From Takakia lepidozioides (Eukaryota > Streptophyta > Takakiopsida > Takakiales > Takakiaceae), in contig CM060731.1 in assembly GCA_030704615.1 (NCBI GenBank), forward strand, positions 57,268,756 to 57,332,755: DNA of 64,000 nucleotides, written 5' to 3'. The position numbers and the translations under genes were made by a program. Numbering within the stretch: position 1 is the stretch's first letter; every line of letters starts with the position of its first letter. The notes beneath the pieces are model-generated. The model was not told the DNA's origin. It worked only from the letters and a program-made list of their open reading frames with translations, and did no database searches. This document shows, piece after piece, positions 45,401-55,313 of the stretch.

Positions 45401-46023
45401 TGTATGGAAAGCCCAAGTACGGCATACAAACAATGCCAGAGGCTCCCCCGGTGTGGCCGGTGGAACCAGGCTGCGATCTGAGTCAGGTTGAGGCCGACGC
45501 CCTTACCGCCGCAGGATTTCGGATGGTGCAGCGCACTGACGTCCCCAGAGAACCATTTCCGCTTCCACAGCCTCCACCACCGACCCCTGTGAGAGCAAGA
45601 ACAATGGGACACGACAGCTCTAAGCATCCTACACACCGTTGGGGGAAACCGAAGAGGCGGCGACCTCCCTCAAAAGTGAACGAGACAAGGATGGGGAATG
45701 CACTTCGGATGAACTGTACAATCCAGAGCTCGACAGAAGTGCCCCCACCAGGATTCGGGCGTGTGTATCAGATGGCCACGGCGGGCTCAGCTGTTCGCAA
45801 TGAGGTGTACACCATCACCATTTCAGAATTACCCACCTGCAATTGCACCGACTTCCAGATCATGGCGAACAAGGGGGCATCATACTGCCCTTGCAAGCAT
45901 TTGTACTACGTGTACCTAAAGAGACTCCGTTGTAATTCCACAACTCATCACTTCATACATGCACCAGGGTTGAGCCCCCAGGAGGTTCACACTCTTCTGA
46001 ATATGGATCCAGGGGACCAGTGA
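42419..46023 (+). pseudogene. SWIM-zinc-finger transposase of element 2, frameshifted copy
   Basis: ATG at 42419 matches element 1 (18200). Exon 1 runs to 44509, an 83-bp GT-AG intron to 44592, exon 2 from 44593 to the stop at 46023. In order: LKPGTVYLEEERKD, a Ser/Asp linker, GMLTDMDRKHDGHPWCVTKT, a Cys-rich zinc-binding region, ARPKQIQLKAAHKIAL, VTMGAHVYDYHSKRL, FMADNAQANWAAVRRVYG with CGFHWMQSLSHYT (RNase H-fold transposase motifs), AWWNTSGAV, CLDSDTDMPNTNMAES, FWFCRHDIMTCVYG, and a C-terminal SWIM finger CNC...CKH (about 45838-45903). Apparent one-base frameshifts lie near 42965, 43077 and 43950. It should catalyse movement of the element. Related to MULE transposases by motif order and SWIM; family assignment is tentative. 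Confidence 0.82.
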
Positions 46024-46789
46024 GCTTGGCTTGCGGTCCACATACAATGGTACGCCCATCCTTTTCGGATAGTAGAACTGTACTGCTGCCAGTACCTCAG
46101 ACTCTGGCCACAGAAAGGTCCGACATATGTCTTGCCTACCAGTAACCTGTTTTGATCGAACTAAGATATTACTATATCGTTCACTTGTTTCCACGTGCAT
46201 GTATTTTTGTATGTTGGAGGGTTCATGTTTTTCTGCTTTCCGAAAACTTGCTCTCCTCATTCGACCTCCGACAAGGAAATGCGGCGCCGAATTTCCAAGT
46301 ATCGTCGTAGGTACCCCCAGAGGCGGCCTTCGCCAACACCAAACCGCTCCGAAATTTCGCACGTGCGAACCCTAATGCGGCACCCTATTTCCCAGTTCAG
46401 TTGCAAACCTTTCCCGCCGAATACCCGAAGAAGACAGAATTGTGAAGTACTGCAGACTGTATTGGTGCAGACTCCATTGGTTCAATCGCGGCAAAAGGGT
46501 CAGCTTCATTCCAATGTTAAGGCATGTAAAACCGCGGAATACTCTATACAGGCCAGTATGCGACGTCCTTTTGCAGTGGTATACTGGATTTCCCGTTGCA
46601 CGGTCACTTATTTCCATGAGCGGATCTAAAAAACCATGAGCGGACTTGTTACTGACGACATATCTTCGCCGCATTACATGATCTGGAACGTCCAAAAACG
46701 GCAAGGTCAAATAAAAAACTATTATTTTAATACTTGTTTAATCTGCCGCATTTCCAAATTTGGAGGAGTCCGCTCATGAAATCCGCGTA
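46024..46789. other. Transposase 3' region of element 2
   Basis: No gene. An asymmetric palindrome at about 46276-46297 has arms GGAAATGC and GAATTTCC around GGCGCC; a decayed site lies near 46376. AT-rich stretch 46705-46745. ATGAGCGG motifs near 46616 and 46637 precede the terminal array. Confidence 0.6.
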
Positions 46790-46872
46790 TCTTAGACTTC
46801 GGCTCACCGCTCATGCGGCTCATGCGGCTCATGGCTCATGGCTCATGGTTTCTGCTCATGAAATAGTAAACC
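46790..46872 (-). repeat. Right terminal inverted repeat and CATGAGC subterminal array, element 2
   Basis: On the minus strand from 46872: GGTTTACTATTTCATGAGC, then CAGAAAC and several CATGAGCC/CATGAGCCG units. It matches the left end over CTATTTCATGAGC and the element 1 end over GGTTnnCTATTTCATGAGC. Confidence 0.85.
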
Positions 46873-46885
46873 TCACAGACTGGGG
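46873..46885. other. Target site duplication, right copy, element 2
   Basis: TCACAGACTGGGG, followed by the continuing gypsy RT sequence GGCTTATGCATAC. Confidence 0.88.
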
Positions 46886-47678
46886 GGCTTATGCATACAA
46901 AGTCATGCCCTTTGGACTTTGTAATGCACCAGCGACCTTTCAGAGAGTGATAAGTGAATCTTTTCATGAGTATCTGGATGATTTCATGCAGGTATTCTTG
47001 GATGATTTCAGTGTGTACAGCTCTAAGAATGAGCACTTGCATAAATTGGAGTTATGTGTGGCCAGATGCAGGATGAGAGGTCGGGGCCTGAATCCAGAGA
47101 AGTGTACTTTCTGTGTGAACTCAGGGGTGCTTCTGGGACACATTGTGTGTAAGAAGGGACTCCTTGTGGATCCCAGAAAGACAGAGTCCATTAAAGCCTC
47201 TCCACCACCAGTGAATGTTAAAAGTCTACGAAGATTCCTTGGGCAAACCAGTTATTACAGGAGATTTATCAAAAGGTATGCACAAATAGCAGCACCATTG
47301 AGCAAACTACTGAAGAAAGATGCAGTGTTTGCCTGGACAGCGGAATGTCAACAGGCATTTGAGGAACTTACACTGTCAGTAACAACTACACCTGTGCTGA
47401 TTAACCCTCACTGGCATGTAGTATTCCATGTTCACTGCGATGCATCAGGAGAAGCGTTGGGAGCGGTGTTAGCCCAGAATGTTACAGGAAATATAGATTC
47501 ACCTGTGTACTATGCTAGCCGGTTGATGAACAGTGCTGAGAGGAACTATAGCACAACGGAAAGAGAAGCATTGGCAATGATCTATGCAGTGAAGAAATTC
47601 AGGCATTACCTGTTGGGCAAGAAGTTTATGTTCTATGTGGATCACCAGGCTCTGATATACCTGGTAAACAACCTCTGA
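46886..47678 (+). pseudogene. pol: pol second part (RT/RNase H), gypsy copy C
   Basis: Continues the RT frame cut at 31695: AYAYKVMPFGLCNAPATFQR, VFLDDFSVYS (catalytic), FLGQTSYYRRFIKRY, then RNase H (CDASGEALGAVLAQ, STTEREALAMIYAVKKFRHYL, FYVDHQALIYLVN). It is open to 47678, where a one-base shift after LVNNL moves the reading into the next frame. Confidence 0.92.
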
Positions 47679-50205
47679 TAAGCGGAAGAATAGCAAGATG
47701 GTTAATAATCTTGCATGAGTTTGAGTTCGAGGTTGTTTACAAGCCTGGGAGACTGCATCTTGTGGCGGATCATTTGTCACGATTGTCAACAGGAGAACCA
47801 GCCACAGGAATAGATGATCAATTACCAGATGCGAGTCTCTTTGCAGTGGAGGTGCAGGGAAGTGCAGATGACTGGTTAGATTGGCAGTGGCCAATCAGAT
47901 ACTACCTTGCTCATGGTCAGTGCCCACCTAGTTATGGTAAGGAGCAGAGGAAGAGAATCGCTATCAAAGCTTTACCTTATACTATGGTAGGAAGCAGAAT
48001 GTATAAGTTAGGACCTGATGGAGTACTAAAACGATGCTTGTACCACCATGAAGTAAATAAAGTTTTGGCGGAAGTTCATAAAGGAGTGGCTGGAGGTCAT
48101 TTTGGAGAAGAGACTACCAGTAGAAGATACTACTCGCAGGATACTGGTGGCCTACTTTGTTCAAAGATGTACACGAGTATTGTCAGAAGTGTGATGAATG
48201 TCAGAGGCTAGGACCTTTGCAGAGATCTGGAAGGATGGCCTTGCATCCTACAATGCCTACGGAACCATTTCAGAAATGGGGACTAGACTTTGTTGGACCA
48301 ATTAACCCACCATCCAAGAATACACGAAACAGGTACATAATTACAGCCACTGATTATACTACAAAGTGGGTGGAAGCTAAAGCTTTGAGGGACAACACAG
48401 CCAAGTCCACAGCAAGGTTCCTGTACGAGAACATACTTACACGATTTGGCTGTCCCTTAGAATTTATCAGTGATCAGGGAAGTCACTTCATGAATGAGAC
48501 CATTGAGTTGTTGACTAAAGAGTTTATGATTGTGCATAGAAAGAGTACAACATATTACCCACAGGGTAATGGGCAGGCAGAGGCTACCAACAAAATACTA
48601 TGTACTATCTTGGCTAAGATAGTCAATGCAAACAGAACGGATTGGGATACAAAGCTGCTGACAGCTTTGTGGTCATACAGGACTTCATATAAAGTCACCA
48701 CTAAGTATACACCATTCCAATTAGTTTATGGTATGGAAGCCTTACTTCCAGTGGAATTCCTGTTACCTACCATGAGAACGGAGTGGGGAAAAAGAATGGA
48801 ATTGCAAGACTCCATCAAGGTCAGGAAACATGAATTATACCATGTGGAAGAAGTACGTGCTGATGCAGCTGATAATATGACCAGAATTCAGATGAAGCGA
48901 AAGGAACAGTTTGATGAAGGCAAGTTAAAGACTTTTAAGACGGGGGATTTGGTTCTATGGTTGCAGAAGAAAGGAAAGATTCAAGCTTCTAAGCTTAAAT
49001 CACCATGGAAAGGACCTTATGTCATACAAAAGATGTATGATAACAACACCGCCATGTTACAAACCATTAACAAAGAAATGCTGGGAAGAGTCAATGTCAA
49101 TAAGTTGAAGGGGTACAGTGGTATCCATGACAAACCCTTGCAGCATGATTTGCATGTTGAACCGCAAGAGCAGTCACGGGCTGCACCAGTGTTACGAACG
49201 GAGTATGGAGCACTTGTCGCTAGGCCCAGCATATATGACCAGGGCGGGCAAAACAAACGTGACACAGCCTATCACAGCCCAGCACGGCGCAACACAGCCT
49301 ATCACAACCTACCACAGCATGTCACAGCCTATCACAGCTTACCACAGTGCATCACAACCTATCACAGCGTAACACAGTATGACACAGCCTGTCACAGCTC
49401 AACACAGCCTACTAAAGTTACACAATCCATAGAATCAGTGACAGGTGGACGCATAATAACTTCAGGAAAATGGCTGACGGAAGAGAAAACGGAAATTACT
49501 TTAAAAATAGACACGTGGAGGTCAGGGCGCGACACACAGCCGAGAAGGAAGTGCAAGAACAGGTGTCAAAAAGAAAGAGGACAAGAACGGCCGTCAAAAG
49601 GGATGAAAGGCGGGCCCATTAATGAATACGGAAAAAGGGAAACGGAACGAACGGCAAGTACAGAAAAGCGAAATTCTTGTCACATGTGTGATCCTAGTGG
49701 ACTATCCAGCAGGGAAAGTCCACTAAAGAAAATAAAATCTAAAATCCAGTCACAGCGGATACAGCCAATAGAAAACCAGAGAAAGGATCAAGAAAATGGA
49801 GGGAAATTGAGCGCAAGAGGCGGCGTCGTTCTGAGTAACGGGCGTCTCGACGGGACAAACCATCAATGCTATAGCTTGGAAACTATGGAGGAACTAACAG
49901 ACTATACGCTCGCAATATTACTTACGCAGTGGCATAGACACGAAAGGACAGAGCGGAGCTTTTCTCTTGAGCGATGCTTGCAAGCCCCGCAGGCTTACAA
50001 GAAATTACCCATAGCTTTCTGCGGCAACCATACGTTTATGCTTTGTGCACTACAGGCATTCCTGCAGTTGTTACAGCCAAAACAGTTCTGTGAGTCTAAA
50101 ATGAAGAGAGTGAGAGGAATGGAGGAAATCAGGGTGAAGAGCACCACAATTCTGCAAAACAAACGATTGCTACCCCACAGGCGATACAGATACTGGAGGA
50201 GCTGA
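47679..50205 (+). pseudogene. pol: pol third part (RNase H end, integrase and tail), gypsy copy C
   Basis: FEFEVVYKPGRLHLVADHLSR (RNase H connection), then an HHCC-type zinc region ending YCQKCDEC. A one-base shift near 48150 lies inside this region. The integrase core is intact from 48157: GLDFVGP (first Asp), ISDQGSHF (second Asp) and QGNGQAEATNK (Glu). Then come WSYRTSYK, YTPFQLVYGMEALLPVEF and the C-terminal LKSPWKGPYVIQKMY. After 49259 a CACAGCC-type repeat codes for a low-complexity tail. The open frame runs to 50205 although the enzyme probably ends before the repeat. It would insert the reverse-transcribed element into DNA. Confidence 0.9.
49259..49425 (+). repeat. Coding CACAGCC minisatellite in pol tail, gypsy copy C
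   Basis: Imperfect 10/20-bp units CACAGCCTATCACAGCC. The same tract in copy B is at 6530-6680. Its unit resembles the minisatellite inside the LTR of the same family. Confidence 0.88.
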
Positions 50206-50207
50206 GA

Positions 50208-53200
50208 TTGCAAGGATTGCAAAGCCTAGATTGGACATTACACCATAGACAGTACATGTTACAATTTTTGCAGAACTTTGAGCCAAGGACAGGAACAACA
50301 ACGGTGAAGGGAGTTGAATTGATGATTACTCCCCTATACCTCCAGCAATTGTTTCGATTGCCAGCAGGTCAGGTGCATGTGGGGAACACAGGGCAAGACT
50401 GCAAATAGGGGACTTATTCCAAGAAGGGAGTTTCTTTAAAACTCAGGGTTATGCTTGTACCAAGGCTGTGTACCCAGGGCTAAAAGAGGTAGGCCAGGTA
50501 TTGAACGTTCTGATTGCCATGAAACAGAACCAACAGTATTTGAGCAGATCCTTCACGGAGGAAATACTCAAAGGCCTAAAGGGACAAGAGGTACAATGGG
50601 CGGACATAATGTACAACGCACTGGTGGAGGAGATGAAAAGATTACAAGGTACTACCGCAAAGTCTCCTATCATAGTGTCTGGCCCAATCATTGCTCAAAT
50701 AATCCTTGATTCTGGCATACTTGATGCGCAAGAAAGAAAGGAAATGAGAGTGTTTGAGCCAGAAACCACTGCAATGGAAGAGCAAGGCTCTTCACACAGT
50801 GAGGGTGGACTAGCAGGGCAACCCGAGACTAAGAGGCAGAGACGGGGAAAGACTGTAGTGGCGGATCCACTGGCTTCACGGATTCCGCATGATAATGTTT
50901 CCCAAGCTCATGGCCAGGAAGGGGCACAGCAGCACAGAGAAATGCTATTACTGGAAGCAGGACCTTCAGAGAGGGAGGAGGAAGTTACTTCTGTATCACA
51001 ACCATCACAGCCAGCTGATCGACTTGTCACAAGGTCACAAGTTGTCCATGCAGCTCAACCAGAAATAATTGATTTGGAAAGAGAAGGGTTAGATATTCAA
51101 CTACAGAACAGATAGTGGCAGAAATGGAGAAGGGGGACCTTCTCTATGAATATTCTGGTCTGGTCAAGGAGACAGAGATCCCAGAGGTGCAACAGTTGCC
51201 CAAGGGAAATCCTGAGGTGCATATAATACACACACCTGTGTCGGAGGTACCACAGGCGGAAGGTCATGACACTGTAGCACCGGTGATAGATGAAGTAGTT
51301 CAGGAAGAAAATCCGGTGGGACAATGGCCTGAATGGTTCGTGAGACATCACACTGTTGAGGATCAAGAGGAACAGCAGCAACCTCACCATGATGACCCTC
51401 AACAGGCAATGCTGATGAGTTCCATAGGCAGGACACTTAATTTGTTGGGGACTTATGTCAAATCCCATGTTCCAACTACCCAATTGACAGCCTTGAGAGA
51501 GGAACTCAGGAAGGAGTTTGAGGCTCGACTAGCCACTGAGTGTGCAAACAAGGTCGATGAAGAGGTCACTCTCAAGATGCAGCAGGACTTGGGAAATACA
51601 GAAGCGGCTTTGCAATTGGCCAAGGAACAATTGATTGAGGCAGGCCTCGCGCAAGACCAGTTGCACGAAGCACATAAGCAACAGCTATACCAAATGCAGG
51701 TGCAGCATGAAAGCAAGTTGCAAGAAGTGAATGCACTACATACGGAGTTGCAGACAGTGCATGACAGGATGGCGATACAATGTGCTACATTCACAACTAT
51801 GCTTGAACAATCTACAAAAGAAATAAACAGTCAAGCGGAAAAATGTACGAAGGCAGAAGAGAGAATGTTGAGCAATTGAAACTCATTGTCGATATGAAGA
51901 ATACAATCTGTCGCAATGAGGATGCTTTCAAGCAATACAAGCAGGTTGAAGCTGATCAAGAGAAGCACATCGTGGAGTTGCACCAAACGATCATGGCCAA
52001 TAGAAATGAAACCACGGTCAATAACAAGGCTTGGAGGGAAGCTAATAATCTGGCTGCTGCCTATGCAAAGTTGGTTGAACCTCAGGCGAAGCGCATGGAG
52101 GCTTTACAACAGCAGTTAGAAGTGTACAAGCTAAGAGATGAGCAAACTCTCAGGAGAACCACAAGCAACTTGGTGGATAACAGCCTTATGCAGGTCTGGT
52201 TAGCACAAGGGCCAGTAGAGGGCAAAGCACCACGAAAGCTCACCCAAAGCGAGATGAATGAGCTTAGGCTGCAGGTGCAGAACATTGCCACAACTACTAT
52301 AGACAATGTCTATAGTAGGATAGCAGAGTTACAAGAGGATGTAGACGGATTGCAGACTCAAGTGGAGGACCTCACTTCAAACATCAACAAAAGAGTCTAT
52401 ATCCCTCAGGAACAGCTAATGGCTTCTTATTTACAAGCCAGAACTTTGGCTTTTCAGTCTTCACAGGAGGTGCAGGAGATGCCAATGATACAAGAGCCAG
52501 TACCACCACCACCACAACAAGTCACTGTACCAGTAGCTGAACCTGTGGTTACTACAACCACACCACAGCCACCACAGCCTGAGGTATGGGGCAATGCTGC
52601 TTTTAACCCACCTAAAACTCCAGCTGCAAGGGAGTATAGTAGGGCTATGATTATGCCCTTCAACCAAATTCCCATCATGTTGGATTTGGCTTGGAAAGAA
52701 TTTAGTCCTCCGCAGTCATTCGCACATTACTACCAAATCATGCGTATTTGGCTGCCAGTGGCAACTAGGACTAAAGTTCTTCCGAACAATCGACATATTG
52801 AAGATCATCACTTTGCACAATACTGGCATGAGGCAGGTACCATGTTGAGGGAATTGATTGTTTTCCAGGTTGTACATGGACTCATTTATACCAAGACCAA
52901 GGAGGTAGCAAGTATTGTCATGGGATGCGGGTTATACTACGCTGCTTGTTTTCTGGTACGTTACCACATTGAGCAACAAAAGATGCAAACACGCTTTCTG
53001 AGTTATTCCAGTGGAGATCATTGGGTATTACCTTCGGTGCCACCTCATATGTACCTATATGACCCAAAAGTTATGATGCAAAAGGATTCTCAAATTCGTT
53101 CATGGTTTCAAGCGGCCTAGAACAATTTGTCAACACAGAAATTCGGCATTGATGATATTTTCTATAAGGGACATGTGGCATGGAAATACTTGCACGCTGC

Positions 53201-53648
53201 ACCAGTAATTGGTACCCCACTCACCTGGACAGACAAGGAGCTCAGTGTCTACACCAATTTTACTGTTCAGCGGTTACACCAAGTTGTAAAATATAAACTT
53301 CCAGACATGGTAGGACAGCATTGTATGCCCCAGATGATTCCACAAAAAGTTCGAAAATTAAAACACCTGAGAGGCGATGAGGATTCTGATACAACTGTTT
53401 CTTCACCGAATTCTTTTGACATGGGAGAAGACTATGCAGTTCAGATGGCAGAGAAGAAGCGACGGGGGTCTCCTATGTCGGAAAGGTTACCTCGATATCA
53501 GTCTCCAGAGAGCCTCACTTATCCAGGTAGTGACCAACCATCTCCGTCAAATAGAGACAGACCTAGGGCTCGTACACACAGTCCGCCACGAAACTCTCAA
53601 TGTCAAAAAGGTGATCACTCACAAAGGTTTGCTAATCGAAATCAGTAA
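50208..53648 (+). pseudogene. 3' coiled-coil ORF of gypsy family, copy C, frameshifted
   Basis: Originally one frame of over 1,100 codons between integrase and the polypurine tract. It is now split at about 50395 (one base lost; copy B has the intact frame), 51110 and 51870, with a stop at 53118-53120. Parts in order: YLQQLFRLPAG, VGQVLNVLIAMKQNQQYLSRSF, a Gln/Glu/Pro linker, GQWPEWFVRHH, two long coiled coils (51480-51870 and 51860-52440), a Pro/Thr/Val linker, a globular part with WHEAGTMLRELIVFQVVHGLIYT (about 52680-53110), and a basic Ser/Pro tail to 53648. No signal peptide or clear membrane anchor, so an envelope role is not supported. The function is unknown. Confidence 0.75.
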
Positions 53649-53666
53649 ACCGTGAGGACACGGCTT

Positions 53667-53686
53667 TTTGAGGGGGGAAGGGGTAA
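53667..53686 (+). other. Polypurine tract, gypsy copy C
   Basis: GAGGGGGGAAGGGG lies directly before the 3' LTR start at 53687 and is the expected plus-strand primer of an LTR retrotransposon. Confidence 0.85.
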
Positions 53687-54591
53687 TGTTAGAGGACTGT
53701 CGGGGACTTAGACACTTATACGGGATCTGTAGAGGTTTCCTTAATTTTTGCACAGACTGAGACCAACAGGAGCCTTAGGGGTGACAGCAGCGCACTGTAG
53801 AGGGGGGTTACACAGCCCGTCACAGTCGTCACAGCAGACACAGCCGACACAGCCAACACAGCCCGTCACAGTCGTCACAGCCAACACAGCCGTCACAGAC
53901 GACACAGCCACACAGCCAGTCACAGCCCGACACAGCCAAACACAGTCGCATAGCCAGTCACAGCTTGACACAGCTGTCACGATCATAGGGAACGAAGAGT
54001 AGGACAGGGAACGACTGTGGGGAACAACACCTGCGAAGGGAACATGTTAGTTCACAGACGACGGTTAGAACCACGGATAGGAAGATAAAGAGAGAAATGG
54101 GGAATTTCGGGGGGATATCATTGGGAGGAGGACTTCTTGGTCATGGAGGAGAGGGGATGGGGCAGAGATGAAGAACGGAAGTGAAGATAGAGAGATGATG
54201 AGTAGATGCTTGTTATATGCAAGGCTGTAATGATATTGTAGAGCAGATTAGAGACACAATGGCTTCGGCCTGATACCTAATAAATCATAATCGGATACTT
54301 TTACGATACACTCACACTGTGTAGAGAGATCTGAGTGAAGCTGTGGAATGAATGGATGAGTTGACGGAATCCAATAGATTGATAAAGCAAACTGATACTT
54401 AATTATCAATGGTAAGGTAGTTAACATGAATGCCAAAAGGGAAACAAATAGGAAACACCCCCATGATACCCTAGCTGTAGGTCATGACTGATTGTTCTGC
54501 GCGGGCTGAGTACTTAGAGATTTCCAACTCTTCTATCTTGGAGTTTCCGCCTCGAATAGCGAAGGGATGGGTGAGTAAAAGCCGTGCGACA
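53687..54591 (+). repeat. 3' LTR of gypsy copy C
   Basis: 905 bp, TGTTAGAGG...GCGACA. It is shorter than the 5' LTR because the minisatellite (53810-53980) is contracted and a short block near 54067 is missing. An AATAAA signal lies at 54279. Homology to the 5' LTR stops exactly at 54591, which fixes the LTR/PBS boundary. The ORF from 54484 is the truncated beginning of the leader ORF running into flanking DNA. Confidence 0.92.
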
Positions 54592-55313
54592 AGATGGCAG
54601 GTGGCCTGCAGCTCTCCCTCACGCTACCTCCCACCACATCTTGCAAAAGCATTACAGGTGTGGCACCCCCTTAGCTTTTGTGCAATCTGGTGTTCCCTAC
54701 TCATATTTTCACTTTTATTGCGTACCTCATAGCCTAGGTGGGGTAGAGGGGTAGAGTAGTCTCTTGTTGTTGTAGCACGTGACAACCCAGCTCATCCTTG
54801 CATACCTAATTACCTAAACTGAACCATGACGCTAGATTGAAGGAACTTGTCCCTTCTGTCAATCATTGGTTGGGATCGAAGAGGAATATGGCAATGCATA
54901 TCATCAATATGTGAATGTTGATTCTCTGAAACTTCACCATGTGGGGGAATATAGAATTTGGAAACGTGTGGAAAGCAGGTTTGTCATCTATGTGGATCAC
55001 TTGCACTTCTTGAAGGCTGCACTTGCGTTAACCAGAGACGATCCAGACTTGGCCTCTGATTGAAAAGGTAATTTCATGTCAGAATTAGGTAGTATGGTTG
55101 TCATGAAACTGGAAATATCAGTAGGGTTTAGGGTTTGTTGGTTTGTTGGTTCTCATGAAGCTGGAAATGTCGGTAGGGTGTTGGTTTGTAGCTCCATCCT
55201 TGCCCCCTCATGTTGCTGTCTCCGTACATAACCAACCTGGAGTTGTAAAAAACTAGTTTAATGGGAATGTGGGGCTAGGAGTATGTAGGGCACTCAGGAA
55301 GCGGTTCAAAACA
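54592..55313. other. Flanking DNA right of gypsy copy C
   Basis: No gene recognised. The short frame 54866-55063 (Tyr/Val/Asp-rich) has no known domain. A GGTTTGTTGG / GAAGCTGGAAAT duplication of about 45 bp occurs at 55105-55180. Confidence 0.5.

Larger units (their letters stand above)
31696..46872. mobile_element. Element 2: 15.2-kb DNA transposon with SWIM transposase, ParB-methyltransferase and palindrome arrays
   Basis: Inserted in the RT gene of gypsy copy C. The host sequence TCACAGACTGGGG is present on both sides (31683-31695 and 46873-46885) and once in copy A, so the edges are secure to within 2 bp (a G run makes the duplication 13-15 bp). Termini are GGGCTGCTATTTCATGAGC and, inverted, GGTTTACTATTTCATGAGC. 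Contents from left to right are two divergent paralogous genes, a palindrome cluster, a minus-strand ParB-methyltransferase gene, a 53-bp palindrome array and a plus-strand transposase. The transposase and its SWIM finger suggest a Mutator-like relationship, but the target duplication is longer than the 8-11 bp usual for MULEs, so I leave the superfamily open. Confidence 0.88.
26680..54591 (+). mobile_element. Ty3/gypsy copy C, full length with both LTRs, split by element 2
   Basis: The 5' LTR is 26680-27740 and the 3' LTR 53687-54591, both starting TGTTAGAGG and ending GCGACA. PBS, leader ORF, gag, protease, RT/RNase H, integrase, 3' ORF and polypurine tract lie in order between them. Flanks are GGATG before and AGATG after, a likely 5-bp target duplication with one mismatch. 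Without the 15.2-kb element 2 the retroelement would be about 12.7 kb. Coding regions carry many one-base frameshifts and an in-frame gag deletion of about 420 bp, so it is not autonomous. Confidence 0.92.

Noticed and set aside
31696-46872. Assignment of element 2 to KDZ (Zisupton/Kyakuja/Dileera) or to a standard MULE
   Set aside because: Motifs fit MULE-type transposases loosely, but the target duplication length is atypical for both and I could not align catalytic residues with certainty, so the superfamily is left open.
50208-53648. Retroviral-type envelope gene
   Set aside because: No signal peptide, transmembrane anchor or fusion-type region is visible; the protein is mainly coiled coil.
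54484-54732. ORF at the end of the 3' LTR
   Set aside because: It is the first 36 codons of the gypsy leader ORF continued by chance into flanking DNA.
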